From: an uncultured Rhodospirillales bacterium
GTDB lineage: Bacteria; Pseudomonadota; Alphaproteobacteria; Azospirillales; Azospirillaceae
DNA: 64,000 nt
Reading direction: 5' to 3'
Assembly: GCA_903920145.1 (NCBI GenBank)
Contig: CAIXKV010000139.1
Location: forward strand, 1 to 64,000
Of this stretch, positions 1-10,547 are shown in pieces (position 1 is the stretch's first letter; each line of letters begins with the position of its first letter). A model generated the notes under the pieces. That model was not told where the DNA came from and searched no databases. It worked only from the letters and a program-made list of their open reading frames with translations. The translations under genes were made by a program, and so were the position numbers.

Positions 1-240
1 AGGGAGGCATGGCCTCCCTCCGTCAGGACCAAACCCCATCATGGGGTGGTCTACTATCGGGCCTTGATGGTGATTCATCAAGGCTGCCCTCAAACGCCGG
101 GCGGGCGCATCCGCGCCCCCTAGAGTCCACACACGGGGGCTTCGCGTCCACGAGGACGCGGGGCCGCCGTCGCGGCCCGAGGACCGGCGATGTGTCAGTA
201 TCAGGGCTCGCCGGTATAACACTGACACAGTGCCGGTATC
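1..240. repeat. Composite palindromic intergenic repeat cluster
   Basis: A gene-free stretch made of consecutive hairpins: agggaggc/gcctccct (1-8/12-19), accccat/atggggt around 34-48, gccttgatg/catcaaggc (61-69/76-84), gggcgc/gcgccc (about 102-117), cgcgtcc/ggacgcg (143-149/154-160), gggccgc/gcggccc (161-167/172-178) and accggcga/tcgccggt (183-190/208-215). The last overlaps a second inverted repeat, tgtgtcagt/actgacaca (191-199/221-229). The 61-117 module recurs at 36.1 and 59.0 kb, and the 183-217 module recurs inverted at 20.47 kb. No coding sequence is supported here. Function unknown. Confidence 0.8.
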
Positions 241-268
241 GCCCGTAAGTCTCCGCCCTCCACAGCTT

Positions 269-1282
269 TCAGCGTTCGGGAACTGTCAGAACAATTTTGC
301 CGATATGGGCACTGCTTTCCATCAAACGATGGGCTTCGGCGGCTTCGGTCAAGGGGAAGGTTCGGTGCATCACCACCTTGACCGTGCGATTCGCCAGCAG
401 CGGCCAAACCCTGTCACGCAGCACATCGGCAATCCGGCCTTTCTCCGCCACCGGACGGGCACGCAAAGTCGAACCGGTCAAGGTCTGGCGCTTCAACATC
501 ACCGGCATCAAATTCAAAGTCACCTTGGCTCCGCGCAGGAAGGCGATGCTGACATGACGGCCATCGGCGGCCAAGCAGTCCAGATTGCGAGGTATGTAAT
601 CACCGCCCACCATATCCAGGACGACGTCAACCCCTCTGCCTCGGGTCAAGTCCTTGACCACCGCCACGAAATCCTCGTCACGGTAATGAATGGCGCGCTC
701 GGCCCCCAACTCCAGGCAAACCCGGCACTTGTCCGCATCGCCCGCCGTGGTGAACACCCGAGCCCCAAACGCGCGGCCCAACTGAATGGCCGTGGTCCCA
801 ATGCCGCTCGACCCGCCATGAACCAGTAGGGTCTCGCCGGGTTGCAGGGCGCCCCGCTCAAAGACATTGTGCCAAACGGTAAAAAAGGTCTCGGGAGCCG
901 CCGCCGCTTCCACCAACGACAGCGTCGCCGGAATTGGCAAACACTGCACCGCAGGCGCCACGCAATACTCGGCATACCCACCGCCGGTCAGCAGCGCGCA
1001 CACCTCATCCCCCAGGGCCACGCCAACAACCCCTTCGCCCAACGCAACAACTCGACCCGAAACTTCCAATCCGGGAATGTCCGAAGCACCGGGGGGCGGC
1101 GCATAATGACCAAGGCGCTGAATCACATCTGGACGATTGACCCCTGCCGCCGCAACCTCGATGAGAACGTCACCAGCCCGAGGCACTGGCATCGGTCGTG
1201 TGGTCGGACGGAGCTGCTCGGGACCACCCGGAGCTGTGATCTCGATGGCGGTCATGGTGGCAGGAAGCGGAGCGGTGGTCAT
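269..1282 (-). CDS. NAD(P)H:quinone oxidoreductase, zinc-independent MDR family
   Basis: Predicted medium-chain dehydrogenase/reductase of the quinone oxidoreductase (QOR, PIG3-like) branch, which reduces quinones or enones with NAD(P)H in the cytoplasm. An N-terminal GroES-like fold contains the GVNRPDV segment, followed by a Rossmann domain with the dinucleotide loop HGGSSGIGTTAIQ. The structural-zinc cysteines of alcohol dehydrogenases are absent. The reading frame is open upstream to 1384, but the start at 1282 has an AAAGAGG-like ribosome binding site, and family members begin near the MTAIEI segment (1255 is the alternative). It is monocistronic and diverges from the GGDEF/EAL gene. The substrate cannot be told from sequence. 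Confidence 0.85.
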   Translation of the reverse strand: MTTAPLPATMTAIEITAPGGPEQLRPTTRPMPVPRAGDVLIEVAAAGVNRPDVIQRLGHYAPPPGASDIPGLEVSGRVVALGEGVVGVALGDEVCALLTGGGYAEYCVAPAVQCLPIPATLSLVEAAAAPETFFTVWHNVFERGALQPGETLLVHGGSSGIGTTAIQLGRAFGARVFTTAGDADKCRVCLELGAERAIHYRDEDFVAVVKDLTRGRGVDVVLDMVGGDYIPRNLDCLAADGRHVSIAFLRGAKVTLNLMPVMLKRQTLTGSTLRARPVAEKGRIADVLRDRVWPLLANRTVKVVMHRTFPLTEAAEAHRLMESSAHIGKIVLTVPER

Positions 1283-1574
1283 CGGGAGGGGGGCCTCTTT
1301 CCAGGACAAAAGGGACAGCCCAAGCGGGACAGGCAACGGCGAACGGCAAACGGCGGTAACAAACGGCAAATGCCGCCCCGCCACAGCCTCGGGACCGCTT
1401 GCGGTCTGAGCGAAACAGAGGTTATCTTAAACAAACATTATGGTTTTACCAGGATCATCAACCACACAAACCTTTATTCGCAGGACTGGATAGGAACGGT
1501 CAATGCACGGTTCGGTGGCGTGACAGGTCCATCAATATGACTTGCAACCCTATTAAGGAACGGATGGGCGGCCG

Positions 1575-3692
1575 ATGACTGTCGACGAGAGCCCTGATCG
1601 ACCGAACGCTGGGCGCATTCTGGTGGTCGACGACACGCCGGAAAATCTGGCGATTCTGACGCAGCTCTTACGCAGCCAGAACTACCATGTCCGTTCCGCC
1701 CTTAGTGGAAAACGCGCATTACAGCTCGCCTTACACGAGGCGCCTGACTTGATGCTGCTTGATATCCGCATGCCGGAAATCGACGGCTACGAGGTTTGCC
1801 GTCAGTTCAAAGAGCGTCCGGAACTCAAAGGCATTCCAATCATTTTTATCAGCGCCATGACCGACACCGAGGTCAAGGTCAGGACTTTTACCACCGGCGG
1901 GGTTGACTTTATCTCCAAGCCGTTCGAGGCCGAGGAGGTCTTGGCGCGCGTCCGAACCCACTTGGCCCTACACGCCATCGAGCAGGAGTTGGAGCGGCGC
2001 TTGGGCGTCCGCACACGGGAATTAGCCGAAAGCGAGACCCGTTACCGCACCCTGATCGAAAAATCGCCCAATCTGATTTATTCCATGTCGCCAGGACGCG
2101 GTCATCTCTACGCCAATCGGCGCTTTAAAGAGGTCTTAGGAATCGGCGCCGAGTGGTTTCGGGAGCATCCCGAACGGTGGTGGGTTCGGATTCACCCCGA
2201 GGACCGTTTACGAGTCGAAGCCGCTATGACTCAAGCCCCAGAGCGGGGGCGGCATTACGACCTGGAGTATCGCATCCTGGACGCGGGCGGGCAATGGCGC
2301 TGGTTCCACGACCGCAGCATTGACATCCGCACCGGCCCCGATGGGGTGATCGTCGATAGTTTGGCCACGGACATCACCGACCTGCGGAAACAACAGGCTG
2401 AGATGGAACATCTCGCCTATCATGATCTGCTCACCGACTTAGCCAATCGGAAGAAATTGCTAGCCTCCCTTGATCTTCGGATCACCGCTGGCGAGCCCTT
2501 CGCCCTGCTGTTGCTGGACATCGACCGCTTTAAGGACATCAACGACGCCCTTGGCCACGCTGCCGGCGACCTGTTGCTGCTGCAAGTGGCGCGCCGCTTG
2601 CAGGTTCAGGCGGCAGGCCCGGCGGATCTGGTGGCACGGTTGGGTGGCGACGAATTTGCGTTATGCCTTGGGGATGCCAGCTTGGCGACCGCCCGAGAGG
2701 TTGCCGCCAAAGTCCTGGCGGGGTTCGATCAGCCGTTCAGCCTGGAAGGTCTGCGGGTTAAGGTCGGGGCCAGCATCGGCATCGTCGCCCACCCCACCGA
2801 CGAAGGCGCCGCCGCCGAGTTGCTGATGCGGGCCGATGTGGCCATGTATGCCGCCAAACGACGCCTGGGCGGTTATGCTTGCTATACGTCGGATTCCGGA
2901 CGTCACTCGGCGTTCCGATTGGAGCTGCTGTCTGAGTTCAGCGAAGCCATCGATCAAGGGCAACTGGTTCTCCATTACCAGCCGAAAATCCGACTCCACG
3001 ATAATTCCGTATCGGGAGTCGAAGCCCTGGTTCGGTGGCAACATCCTCGGCATGGCCTGCTGCCGCCGGGCGAATTTTTACCCATGGTCGAGACCAGCGA
3101 CGTGATTGGCAAACTCACCCATTGGGTGATCACCGCCGCCGCGATTCAATTGCGATCCTGGTATGATCAGGGGCTACGGATTCCCATCGCGGTGAATCTG
3201 TCGGCGCGGAATCTGGTCGATGACAGCTTGCCCGGATGGGTGGCCCAAGTCCTTGAAAAATATCAGGTGCCACTGGGCGGAATGGAGTTCGAGATCACCG
3301 AGACGGCCATGATGGTGGATATCGAACGCACCCTGACCACTCTGGCCTCCATCGCCCGATTGAATGTCGGCTTTGCCATTGATGATTTCGGCACCGGCTT
3401 TTCGTCCTTCTCCTTCGTCCGACGCCTGCCGCACTTGGCTTCGCTCAAGATCGACCGCTCGTTTGTGGCGCCAATGCGGACCAACCCGGTCGACGCGGTG
3501 GTGGTCAACTCGATGATCTCGCTGGCCCTTGGCCTTGGCGTCACCGCCATCGCCGAAGGAGTCGAAGATCAGGAGACCTTGACGGCTCTGCGGGTGGCTG
3601 GCTGTCCCGAGGCCCAAGGCTATTTCATCGCCCGCCCCATGCCGGCGCCCCAGGCCGAGCAGTGGCTTTTGGAAAAAACCGCTGGGTCATAA
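1575..3692 (+). CDS. Response regulator with REC-PAS-GGDEF-EAL (c-di-GMP turnover)
   Basis: A cytoplasmic 705-residue protein joining a phosphoacceptor receiver domain (residues about 13-130, with D19/D20, phosphosite D63, S93 and K115), a PAS domain (about 152-270), a diguanylate cyclase domain with an intact GGDEF at 357-361, and a phosphodiesterase domain with EAL at 483-485. The EAL half keeps NLSARN, EITETA, DDFGTG, KIDRSF and AEGVED, so both catalytic halves look competent. The product-inhibition RxxD motif before GGDEF is replaced by GPAD, so classical I-site feedback is probably lost. No partner kinase is adjacent. The start follows AAGGAACGG. Confidence 0.93.
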   Translation: MTVDESPDRPNAGRILVVDDTPENLAILTQLLRSQNYHVRSALSGKRALQLALHEAPDLMLLDIRMPEIDGYEVCRQFKERPELKGIPIIFISAMTDTEVKVRTFTTGGVDFISKPFEAEEVLARVRTHLALHAIEQELERRLGVRTRELAESETRYRTLIEKSPNLIYSMSPGRGHLYANRRFKEVLGIGAEWFREHPERWWVRIHPEDRLRVEAAMTQAPERGRHYDLEYRILDAGGQWRWFHDRSIDIRTGPDGVIVDSLATDITDLRKQQAEMEHLAYHDLLTDLANRKKLLASLDLRITAGEPFALLLLDIDRFKDINDALGHAAGDLLLLQVARRLQVQAAGPADLVARLGGDEFALCLGDASLATAREVAAKVLAGFDQPFSLEGLRVKVGASIGIVAHPTDEGAAAELLMRADVAMYAAKRRLGGYACYTSDSGRHSAFRLELLSEFSEAIDQGQLVLHYQPKIRLHDNSVSGVEALVRWQHPRHGLLPPGEFLPMVETSDVIGKLTHWVITAAAIQLRSWYDQGLRIPIAVNLSARNLVDDSLPGWVAQVLEKYQVPLGGMEFEITETAMMVDIERTLTTLASIARLNVGFAIDDFGTGFSSFSFVRRLPHLASLKIDRSFVAPMRTNPVDAVVVNSMISLALGLGVTAIAEGVEDQETLTALRVAGCPEAQGYFIARPMPAPQAEQWLLEKTAGS

Positions 3693-3973
3693 GCCCCAAT
3701 CCGGTTCGCGGACCTGCTTCGGGTGAGGGGTGGAGATCAAAATTCCCATCATCTCCCAATTACTCCAAATGAGAAGCAGGATGGGGTTTCCTTGGCCGGA
3801 CTTTCGTGGCACAATACCAAAAGTCAGGAATGTTGGCCCTGCGGATCGACGTCTTGAACGAGCCGGCGGCCAGGGAAGAAGCAGTGCCTGTGCCTTATCG
3901 TCGCAAGACGATCACCTGAAGCTGACCTGCGATGCATTTGGTGTCGTACAGCTTGTAACATTTGGAGAATAGG

Positions 3974-4183
3974 ATGCCGTCTGGCACCGTAAAGTGGTTT
4001 AACAGCACCAAGGGTTTCGGCTTCATTGCACCTGATGAAGGCGGTGCCGACGTTTTCGTGCATATTTCGGCTGTGGAGCGAGCCGGCATCCGGACCTTGA
4101 ATGAAGGCCAACGGGTTTCCTACGAACTCCGGCACGACCCGAAGAAGGGTAAGTCGTCGGCTGACGATCTGAGGGCTATCTAA
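3974..4183 (+). CDS. Cold-shock domain protein (CspA family)
   Basis: A 69-residue single cold-shock domain that binds RNA or single-stranded DNA. It begins [10 protein letters not shown], has the RNP1 motif KGFGFI and the RNP2 motif DVFVHIS, and matches the usual family length. A TTG twelve bases upstream is in frame, but ATG at 3974 sits 6 nt after GGAG and fits the family start. About 280 nt separate it from the previous gene, room for the long structured leader common in csp genes, though no specific leader motif was identified. A possible terminator follows at 4198-4228. Confidence 0.95.
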   Translation: MPSGTVKWFNSTKGFGFIAPDEGGADVFVHISAVERAGIRTLNEGQRVSYELRHDPKKGKSSADDLRAI

Positions 4184-4197
4184 GCAAGACCCCAGGT

Positions 4198-4228
4198 GCC
4201 AGGGGGCGCGTTTCGCGGGCTCCCTGGC
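4198..4228 (+). terminator. Hairpin after the cold-shock gene
   Basis: Stem gccaggg (4198-4204) pairs with ccctggc (4222-4228) 15 nt after the csp stop. There is no clear T run, so termination by this hairpin is only probable. Confidence 0.45.
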
Positions 4229-4254
4229 GCTTGGATATCTGGGTGTTGGTCATT

Positions 4255-4302
4255 TCAGAACAACCCGAAACTCAGAACGACCCGAAACGAGCCGGCGTTT
4301 CG
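4255..4302. repeat. 17-bp tandem duplication plus small inverted repeat
   Basis: Two adjacent 17-bp units, tcagaacRacccgaaac, occupy 4255-4271 and 4272-4288 with one mismatch. The second runs into an inverted repeat cgaaac/gtttcg (4283-4288/4297-4302). It lies between the convergent ends of csp and the small minus-strand gene and could act as the latter's terminator. Confidence 0.6.
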
Positions 4303-4303
4303 G

Positions 4304-4528
4304 TTATTGGCCAGGGGATCGGGTAATGCTCTTGATCCGCCCGCGCCGCATGCCGGACATCTCGGTAATTTTGTGATCCTGGTCCTCGATGACCCCTCGT
4401 GCGGGCGCGTCGCCGTCCAAGCCGCCCAACAGGTTGCTGGGGACTTTGCGGTTTGAGGTACGGGCGCCGTCCTCATAGACGATATCGAACAGTACGAATG
4501 CACTGTCGGTCGGCTTCTTCCGGGCCAC
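4304..4528 (-). CDS. Small conserved-looking protein of unknown function
   Basis: A 74-residue basic cytoplasmic protein beginning MARKKPTDSAFVLFD. The start is GTG at 4528, preceded by GGAG at 7 nt. The frame is open further upstream to an ATG at 4573, but that extension has no good binding site. The charged C-terminal part (EDQDHKITEMSG, then RGRIKS) resembles small uncharacterised proteins I recall from other Rhodospirillales. No catalytic motif, membrane segment or signal peptide is visible. Function not assigned. Confidence 0.65.
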   Translation of the reverse strand: MARKKPTDSAFVLFDIVYEDGARTSNRKVPSNLLGGLDGDAPARGVIEDQDHKITEMSGMRRGRIKSITRSPGQ

Positions 4529-4678
4529 GTCTCGTCTCCATGAAAAAGTCGGGGCCCAAAAAGGAATAACCAACGAAGCCCCGAGCAGGCAGCCGCCTGA
4601 TCCTGCGGTTGGTACACGGGAGAACGCTCGGGCGTCAACCCGCTTACGCAGGTGATGCCAGCAAGCCTTGATAATGAG

Positions 4679-4721
4679 ACCGGCGGCCTTGATGAGTCAA
4701 CGTCAAGGCCCCCTCGATGGT
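4679..4721. repeat. Interspersed palindromic repeat (module A/C copy)
   Basis: Hairpin ggccttga/tcaaggcc (4685-4692/4703-4710), followed directly by ccctcgatggtat. Both parts belong to the family seen at 61, 29300, 36170 and 58960. It lies just downstream of the pentapeptide-repeat gene and might serve as its transcript end. Confidence 0.7.
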
Positions 4722-4762
4722 ATCCCTAAACGCTCCCTTGCCCCTGCACCACCGTTCCAACT

Positions 4763-5298
4763 TTAATTGCACTGTCCAACCGAAGCGGCGGCACAGACTC
4801 GGACACCGTCAACCCAGGTCGCCCCGCCCAGTATAGCGTTGCGCAGATCCGACCGTTCCAGCCGGGCGCCGGTCAGATTGGCATTGTGCAGATTGGCATT
4901 ATCGAACTTAGCACCGCGCAAGTCGGCGCCGCGTAACGACGCCCCGGTGAGATCCGCGCGGGTAAAATCAGCATCCAGCAAACGGGTTCCGTCCAGCACC
5001 GTCCCCAGCATCTTGGCACTGAAGAATTTAGCCCGATAGGCGTCGGCGTTAGCGAGGGTGGCGCCGCTGAGGTCCGAGCGCAGGAAGGTCGCCTCCCGCA
5101 ACTCGGCGCCGCTCAGATCGACCTTGGTCAAATCCCGGTCATCCTGAAGGCAGCGGTGCCAATTCACCTTTGACACCGCGTTGTCGGTGCAGTCGGCATA
5201 AGCCAACGGCACCCCGCCCACCAGAATCACCATCAGGGCGGTGAGCACCGCACGGGGGCCGGCGGTGGACAATACGCGCACCAGCGCCGCCCCCCGCC

Positions 5299-5302
<4 letters not shown>
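4763..5302 (-). CDS. Exported pentapeptide-repeat protein
   Basis: A 179-residue protein with an N-terminal Sec-type signal (arginines, then a hydrophobic stretch ending near ALPLAYA-like residues 30-36). A run of pentapeptide repeats of the A(D/N)LxX type follows from about residue 60 to 160 (for example [27 protein letters not shown]), which should fold as a right-handed quadrilateral beta-helix. Four cysteines lie outside the repeats (two near the mature N terminus, two near the C terminus) and could form disulfides in the periplasm. Its ATG overlaps the ettA stop codon (ATGA), so the two are probably translationally coupled. Molecular role unknown. Confidence 0.85.
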
Positions 5303-6981
<1,679 letters not shown>

Positions 6982-7251
6982 GGCGCCCGTCCCTCCTGAA
7001 ACCAGTCACAACGGATTTGTAGCCTATTCGGCCCCCGGAGGCGAACCCAAACCGCAACGCCTCGCGCGCGCCAAAGCCGGCCCTGGCTCGGTTCATGTCG
7101 GCAGCGGTCTCCTCAAGCCGCCGACAGCAACCTTTAGTTCAGCAACACCCCGCTCGATATGGCCGAGTCGCGCAGCGGTTTCCGGATTCGTAACGGGCCC
7201 CCCCTCGACCGTCCCATCCATCCGCCGACGGAACGCCACCCTGAGCGACCA

Positions 7252-7827
7252 CTACGCGTGCCCGGCTTCTCCTGACAACATGGACAACCGAACCCCGAGC
7301 TTGGCAATGGAGCGTTCCCATTTGGTGTCGAGATCAGCATCAAACATCAGGGCCTCGTCGGAAGCAGCGGTGAGCCAGCCGTTGGCCTGCATCTCGGCAT
7401 CAAGCTGCCCCGGCCCCCAGCCGGCATAGCCAAGCGCCAACAGACTCCGGCGCGGCCCCCGACCATCGGCGATAGCACGAAGAATATCGACGGTAGCGGT
7501 CACGGCCACATCGTCATCGACCATCATGGTCCCTTCGCGGACGAAATCGGTGGAGTGCAGAACCAGCCCCCGACCGGACTCCACCGGACCACCATAATGC
7601 ACCCGTAAATCCACCACGGACCGGGTGGGCTTAATCTCTAGTTGTTCCAGCAAATCGCCAAAGGAAATGGAACCGAACAGGCGGTTGATCACCAACCCCA
7701 TGGCCCCTTCGGCATTATGGGCGCACATATAGACAACGGTGCGCTGGAAACGCGGATCGGGCATGCCGGGCATAGCCATCAGTAGTTGGCCGGTCAAATA
7801 CTGGGGCGTTTTCGGCAAATAGGGCAT
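7252..7827 (-). CDS. YqgE/AlgH family protein (UPF0301)
   Basis: A 191-residue protein of the UPF0301 family, whose biochemical role is unsettled. It carries the family blocks LTGQLLMAMPGM, the RTVVYMCAHN strand, GAMGLVINR and VHYGGPV, followed by ALGYAGWGPGQL near the C terminus. The frame stays open far upstream into the divergent gene, but family members start at this point. The ribosome binding site is weak. It is divergent from the DsbD-like gene, with 341 nt between them. Confidence 0.93.
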   Translation of the reverse strand: MPYLPKTPQYLTGQLLMAMPGMPDPRFQRTVVYMCAHNAEGAMGLVINRLFGSISFGDLLEQLEIKPTRSVVDLRVHYGGPVESGRGLVLHSTDFVREGTMMVDDDVAVTATVDILRAIADGRGPRRSLLALGYAGWGPGQLDAEMQANGWLTAASDEALMFDADLDTKWERSIAKLGVRLSMLSGEAGHA

Positions 7828-8168
7828 GCGCGGCAACCTGTTGCTGGGGGGCTGCGGCCCTTGGGCGCGATCCTTCGCCCGACCGCATCCACCCCGATTC
7901 CCCATCCCTTGACACCCAAGGCGACCAGGACAACCGGGATGATGGCTCCGAGTTTGGCACCGACGCCCAATTTTTTCCACTTCAATCATGATATGAAAGG
8001 GGCAGAGACCAGGGCGAACGCACGAGACCGGCAAGCCATGAACAACGACACGCTGCCGGTCACTGCCGGTCTTTGGGCTACGACTCCGGCCCCGCCCCAG
8101 CAAGGCTCGAGAGTATGAGCAAGGCTCGATGGTATGAGGGCGTAAAGCTCGATGGTATGGAGGACCGG
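7828..8168. other. Divergent gene-free region between yqgE and the DsbD-like gene
   Basis: A 341-nt spacer that should contain promoters for both genes. No convincing -35/-10 pair was picked out. Its right end (8102-8168) consists of three 'gctcgatggtatgag'-type repeat units. A short direct repeat, tgccggtc, lies near 8055-8075. No coding sequence is supported. Confidence 0.6.
8102..8168 (+). repeat. Three tandem module-C repeats providing a Shine-Dalgarno
   Basis: Three degenerate units, aaggctcgagagtatgag (8102-8119), aaggctcgatggtatgag (8121-8138) and aaagctcgatggtatgg (8144-8160). The last continues as aggaccgg, the same continuation found after the repeat at 29339-29360. GGAGG at 8159-8163 lies 5 nt before the ATG at 8169, so the repeat apparently supplies the ribosome binding site. 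Confidence 0.75.
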
Positions 8169-10430
8169 ATGAAGAGAGAATGGCGAGCCCGCCTTTCACA
8201 TGTCCTGTTGCTGTTGGCCGGAATATCCCTGGTCGGAGTGCCCACTGCGGGATGGGCTGCCGCAAGCGAACCGGGTCAAACCGATGCGGTTTCGGCGCGG
8301 TTAGTGGCGGCGGTGGATTCGTTGGGCGCCGACCTGACCGTCGCACTTGGTTTGGAGATTCACCTTCAACCGGGCTGGAAAACCTACTGGCGCGCCCCCG
8401 GAGATGCCGGGTTGGCGCCGCAAATCGACTGGTCAGGCTCGGATGGTCTGGCGACGGCGAGTATCGCTTGGCCAGCACCGCTCCGCTTCAGCCAATTCGG
8501 ACTGGAAACCTTCGGATACCAGGATGAAGTGGTTCTGCCGATCACCATCCACCGCAGCGACGCGAATCACCCCCTGCTTGTCCATGCCGGAGTCGACCTG
8601 CTGGTCTGTCATGATCTTTGTGTCCCGGCCCATTTTGACCTGACTTTGTCCCTCCCCCTTGGGTCTGCCCCCGGTTCTGCGTCTCCATCCGCCACGCCCA
8701 GCGCCGAAGCCCCCCTGATCGCATCCTACAGCCGACGGGTTCCGGGCGATGGCGCAACGGCAGGCTTGACTCTCGAAGCGGTGCGCAGTGCCAACCCAGG
8801 CGACGCTCTGGAGGTGGAAGCGTCCGCCCGCGAACCGTTCCAGGCTCCCGACCTCATCATTGAAAGTACGCCTCCCCAGGTCTTTGCCCCCCCCAGCCTC
8901 AGCCTGGACCATGACGGCCATCATCTGACGGCCCGGTTGGCGCCGGCAGCAGCCATCGGCGCCACTCCATCGGCGGCTTCGGCTTCAGCACCGGCCTCAA
9001 CGTCGCTGGTCGGCAGCACCGTGACTGTTACATTGGTGGATGGCGAACGGTCTCTAGAGTCCACCGTCACCGTCACGCCTCCAGCGACGGCCCCAACATC
9101 TGCCGTTTCGGACCTGCCCCGACCACCACTCCCGCCGCCAAACAGCCTCGCTTGGCCGATAGCCTTAGCCTTTGCCCTGCTGGGAGGGCTGATCTTAAAT
9201 CTGATGCCGTGCGTGCTGCCGGTGTTGTCCATGAAGCTCCTGGCGGTGGTCAGCCATGGCGGCGGCGACCCCCGCTTAGTACGCGCCGGATTCCTGGCCA
9301 CCGCCGGAGGGATTCTGGCATCGTTTCTGGCGCTGGCCTGCGTAATGATCATCCTCAAATCCGCCGGAACCGCCGTAGGCTGGGGGCTTCAATTCCAACA
9401 ACCGGCCTTTCTGGCGGGAATGGCGGTGGTGGTATCGCTGTTCGCCTGCAATCTATGGGGAGCCTTTGAGATTCCCCTACCCCGGATCATCGCCGACGCG
9501 GCGGCTCGCCCGACATCGGCCCCCCCCAACAGCCACAGCTCTCTGATCGGAGCGTTTATCACCGGCGTGTTTGCAACCCTGCTGGCCACGCCCTGTTCGG
9601 CTCCTTTCCTGGGAACCGCCATCGGCTTCGCCTTGGCCCGTGGCCCCGAAGACATTCTAGCCGTGTTCACAATGTTGGGAATCGGGCTGGCCCTGCCCTA
9701 TCTGGTGGTGGCCACCTTTCCCCGGATGGCCACCGCCCTGCCCCGCCCTGGACGCTGGATGATCGGGTTACGGCGCCTCTTGGGCTTTGCCCTGGCCGGA
9801 ACCGCGTTGTGGTTGTTGTGGCTGCTCGGGATTCGAAATCTGACCACCGGCTTGACGGTTGCCACGCTGATTGTCGGCCTGACCGCCGCTTTGGCTCTCC
9901 GCGCGCGCCTGCCAACGCGGGGCCGTCGAGTGGCCGTTACAATCGCCGCGATCCTGGCCCTAACGGCGGTAACAACGCCGTGGGCCTTGGATCTGTTGGC
10001 GGGCCCCTCTCTTGCCGCCGCTCAGACGACGACGCCAACACCCGGCCCCTGGCGCACCTTCGATCTGGCGGCTCTTCGCCAAGAGGTCGCCGCTGGCCAT
10101 CGGGTGTTCGTGGACGTCACCGCCGACTGGTGCCTAACCTGTCAAGCCAACCAACGCTTGGTCCTGGACCGTCCCGAGATTGCCGAACGCCTCTTGAATC
10201 CCGCCAACGGTGTGGTGGCAATGCGAGCAGACTGGACCCGCCCCAACCCAGAGGTCACCCGTTATCTGGCCCATTTTGGCCGCTATGGCATCCCCTTTAA
10301 CGTGATCTACGGCCCCGCCGCCCCTGACGGCTTGGTTCTGCCCGAACTGTTAAGTCCGTCCGTCGTCCTGGCTGGGTTGGAGCAAGCGGCCAAAAGTCCA
10401 TTGCCGGAGGCTAGCCGTTCAGCCCATTGA
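8169..10430 (+). CDS. DsbD/ScsB-like thiol:disulfide interchange protein
   Basis: A 753-residue inner-membrane protein expected to carry electrons from cytoplasmic thioredoxin to periplasmic thiol proteins. After a signal peptide come an N-terminal periplasmic domain with a cysteine pair VCHDLC (about residues 147 and 151), then a multi-helix CcdA-like membrane core whose cysteines sit in NLMPCVLPV and ATPCSAPF, then a C-terminal thioredoxin-like domain with WCLTC (about 655-658). This is the ScsB-type three-domain layout. ATG at 8169 has GGAGG 5 nt upstream; the frame is open to 8073. A Prx5 gene follows by 117 nt, suggesting a shared envelope redox theme. Confidence 0.92.
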   Translation: MKREWRARLSHVLLLLAGISLVGVPTAGWAAASEPGQTDAVSARLVAAVDSLGADLTVALGLEIHLQPGWKTYWRAPGDAGLAPQIDWSGSDGLATASIAWPAPLRFSQFGLETFGYQDEVVLPITIHRSDANHPLLVHAGVDLLVCHDLCVPAHFDLTLSLPLGSAPGSASPSATPSAEAPLIASYSRRVPGDGATAGLTLEAVRSANPGDALEVEASAREPFQAPDLIIESTPPQVFAPPSLSLDHDGHHLTARLAPAAAIGATPSAASASAPASTSLVGSTVTVTLVDGERSLESTVTVTPPATAPTSAVSDLPRPPLPPPNSLAWPIALAFALLGGLILNLMPCVLPVLSMKLLAVVSHGGGDPRLVRAGFLATAGGILASFLALACVMIILKSAGTAVGWGLQFQQPAFLAGMAVVVSLFACNLWGAFEIPLPRIIADAAARPTSAPPNSHSSLIGAFITGVFATLLATPCSAPFLGTAIGFALARGPEDILAVFTMLGIGLALPYLVVATFPRMATALPRPGRWMIGLRRLLGFALAGTALWLLWLLGIRNLTTGLTVATLIVGLTAALALRARLPTRGRRVAVTIAAILALTAVTTPWALDLLAGPSLAAAQTTTPTPGPWRTFDLAALRQEVAAGHRVFVDVTADWCLTCQANQRLVLDRPEIAERLLNPANGVVAMRADWTRPNPEVTRYLAHFGRYGIPFNVIYGPAAPDGLVLPELLSPSVVLAGLEQAAKSPLPEASRSAH

Positions 10431-10453
10431 TCCTATATGGTTCGATCGTGACC

Positions 10454-10470
10454 CGTTGCGGCAGCGCAAC
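10454..10470 (+). other. Small hairpin between dsbD-like and prx genes
   Basis: gttgcg/cgcaac (10455-10460/10465-10470) with a 4-nt loop. It has no T tail and could be a weak attenuator or mRNA stabiliser. Confidence 0.3.
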
Positions 10471-10547
10471 AGATACGGCTGCGGGCAACGGCGCGTGGCG
10501 CCCCTCAAGGTGCACACTCTTTTTGACCAAGGGAAAGAGGTAGGGTG

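Noticed and set aside
3730-3972. 80-codon plus-strand open frame before the cold-shock gene
   Set aside because: Likely untranslated leader; no binding site or family-like sequence.
7150-7230. Possible tRNA-like segment between ettA and yqgE
   Set aside because: No acceptor stem, anticodon arm or TpsiC loop could be paired consistently.
8102-8168. Short CRISPR-like tandem repeats
   Set aside because: Units are adjacent with no regular unique spacers, are imperfect, and recur elsewhere singly; no cas genes nearby.
7828-8478. Long minus-strand N-terminal extension of YqgE
   Set aside because: The frame is open but low-complexity, Pro/Arg-rich and antisense to the DsbD-like gene; the family starts at 7827.
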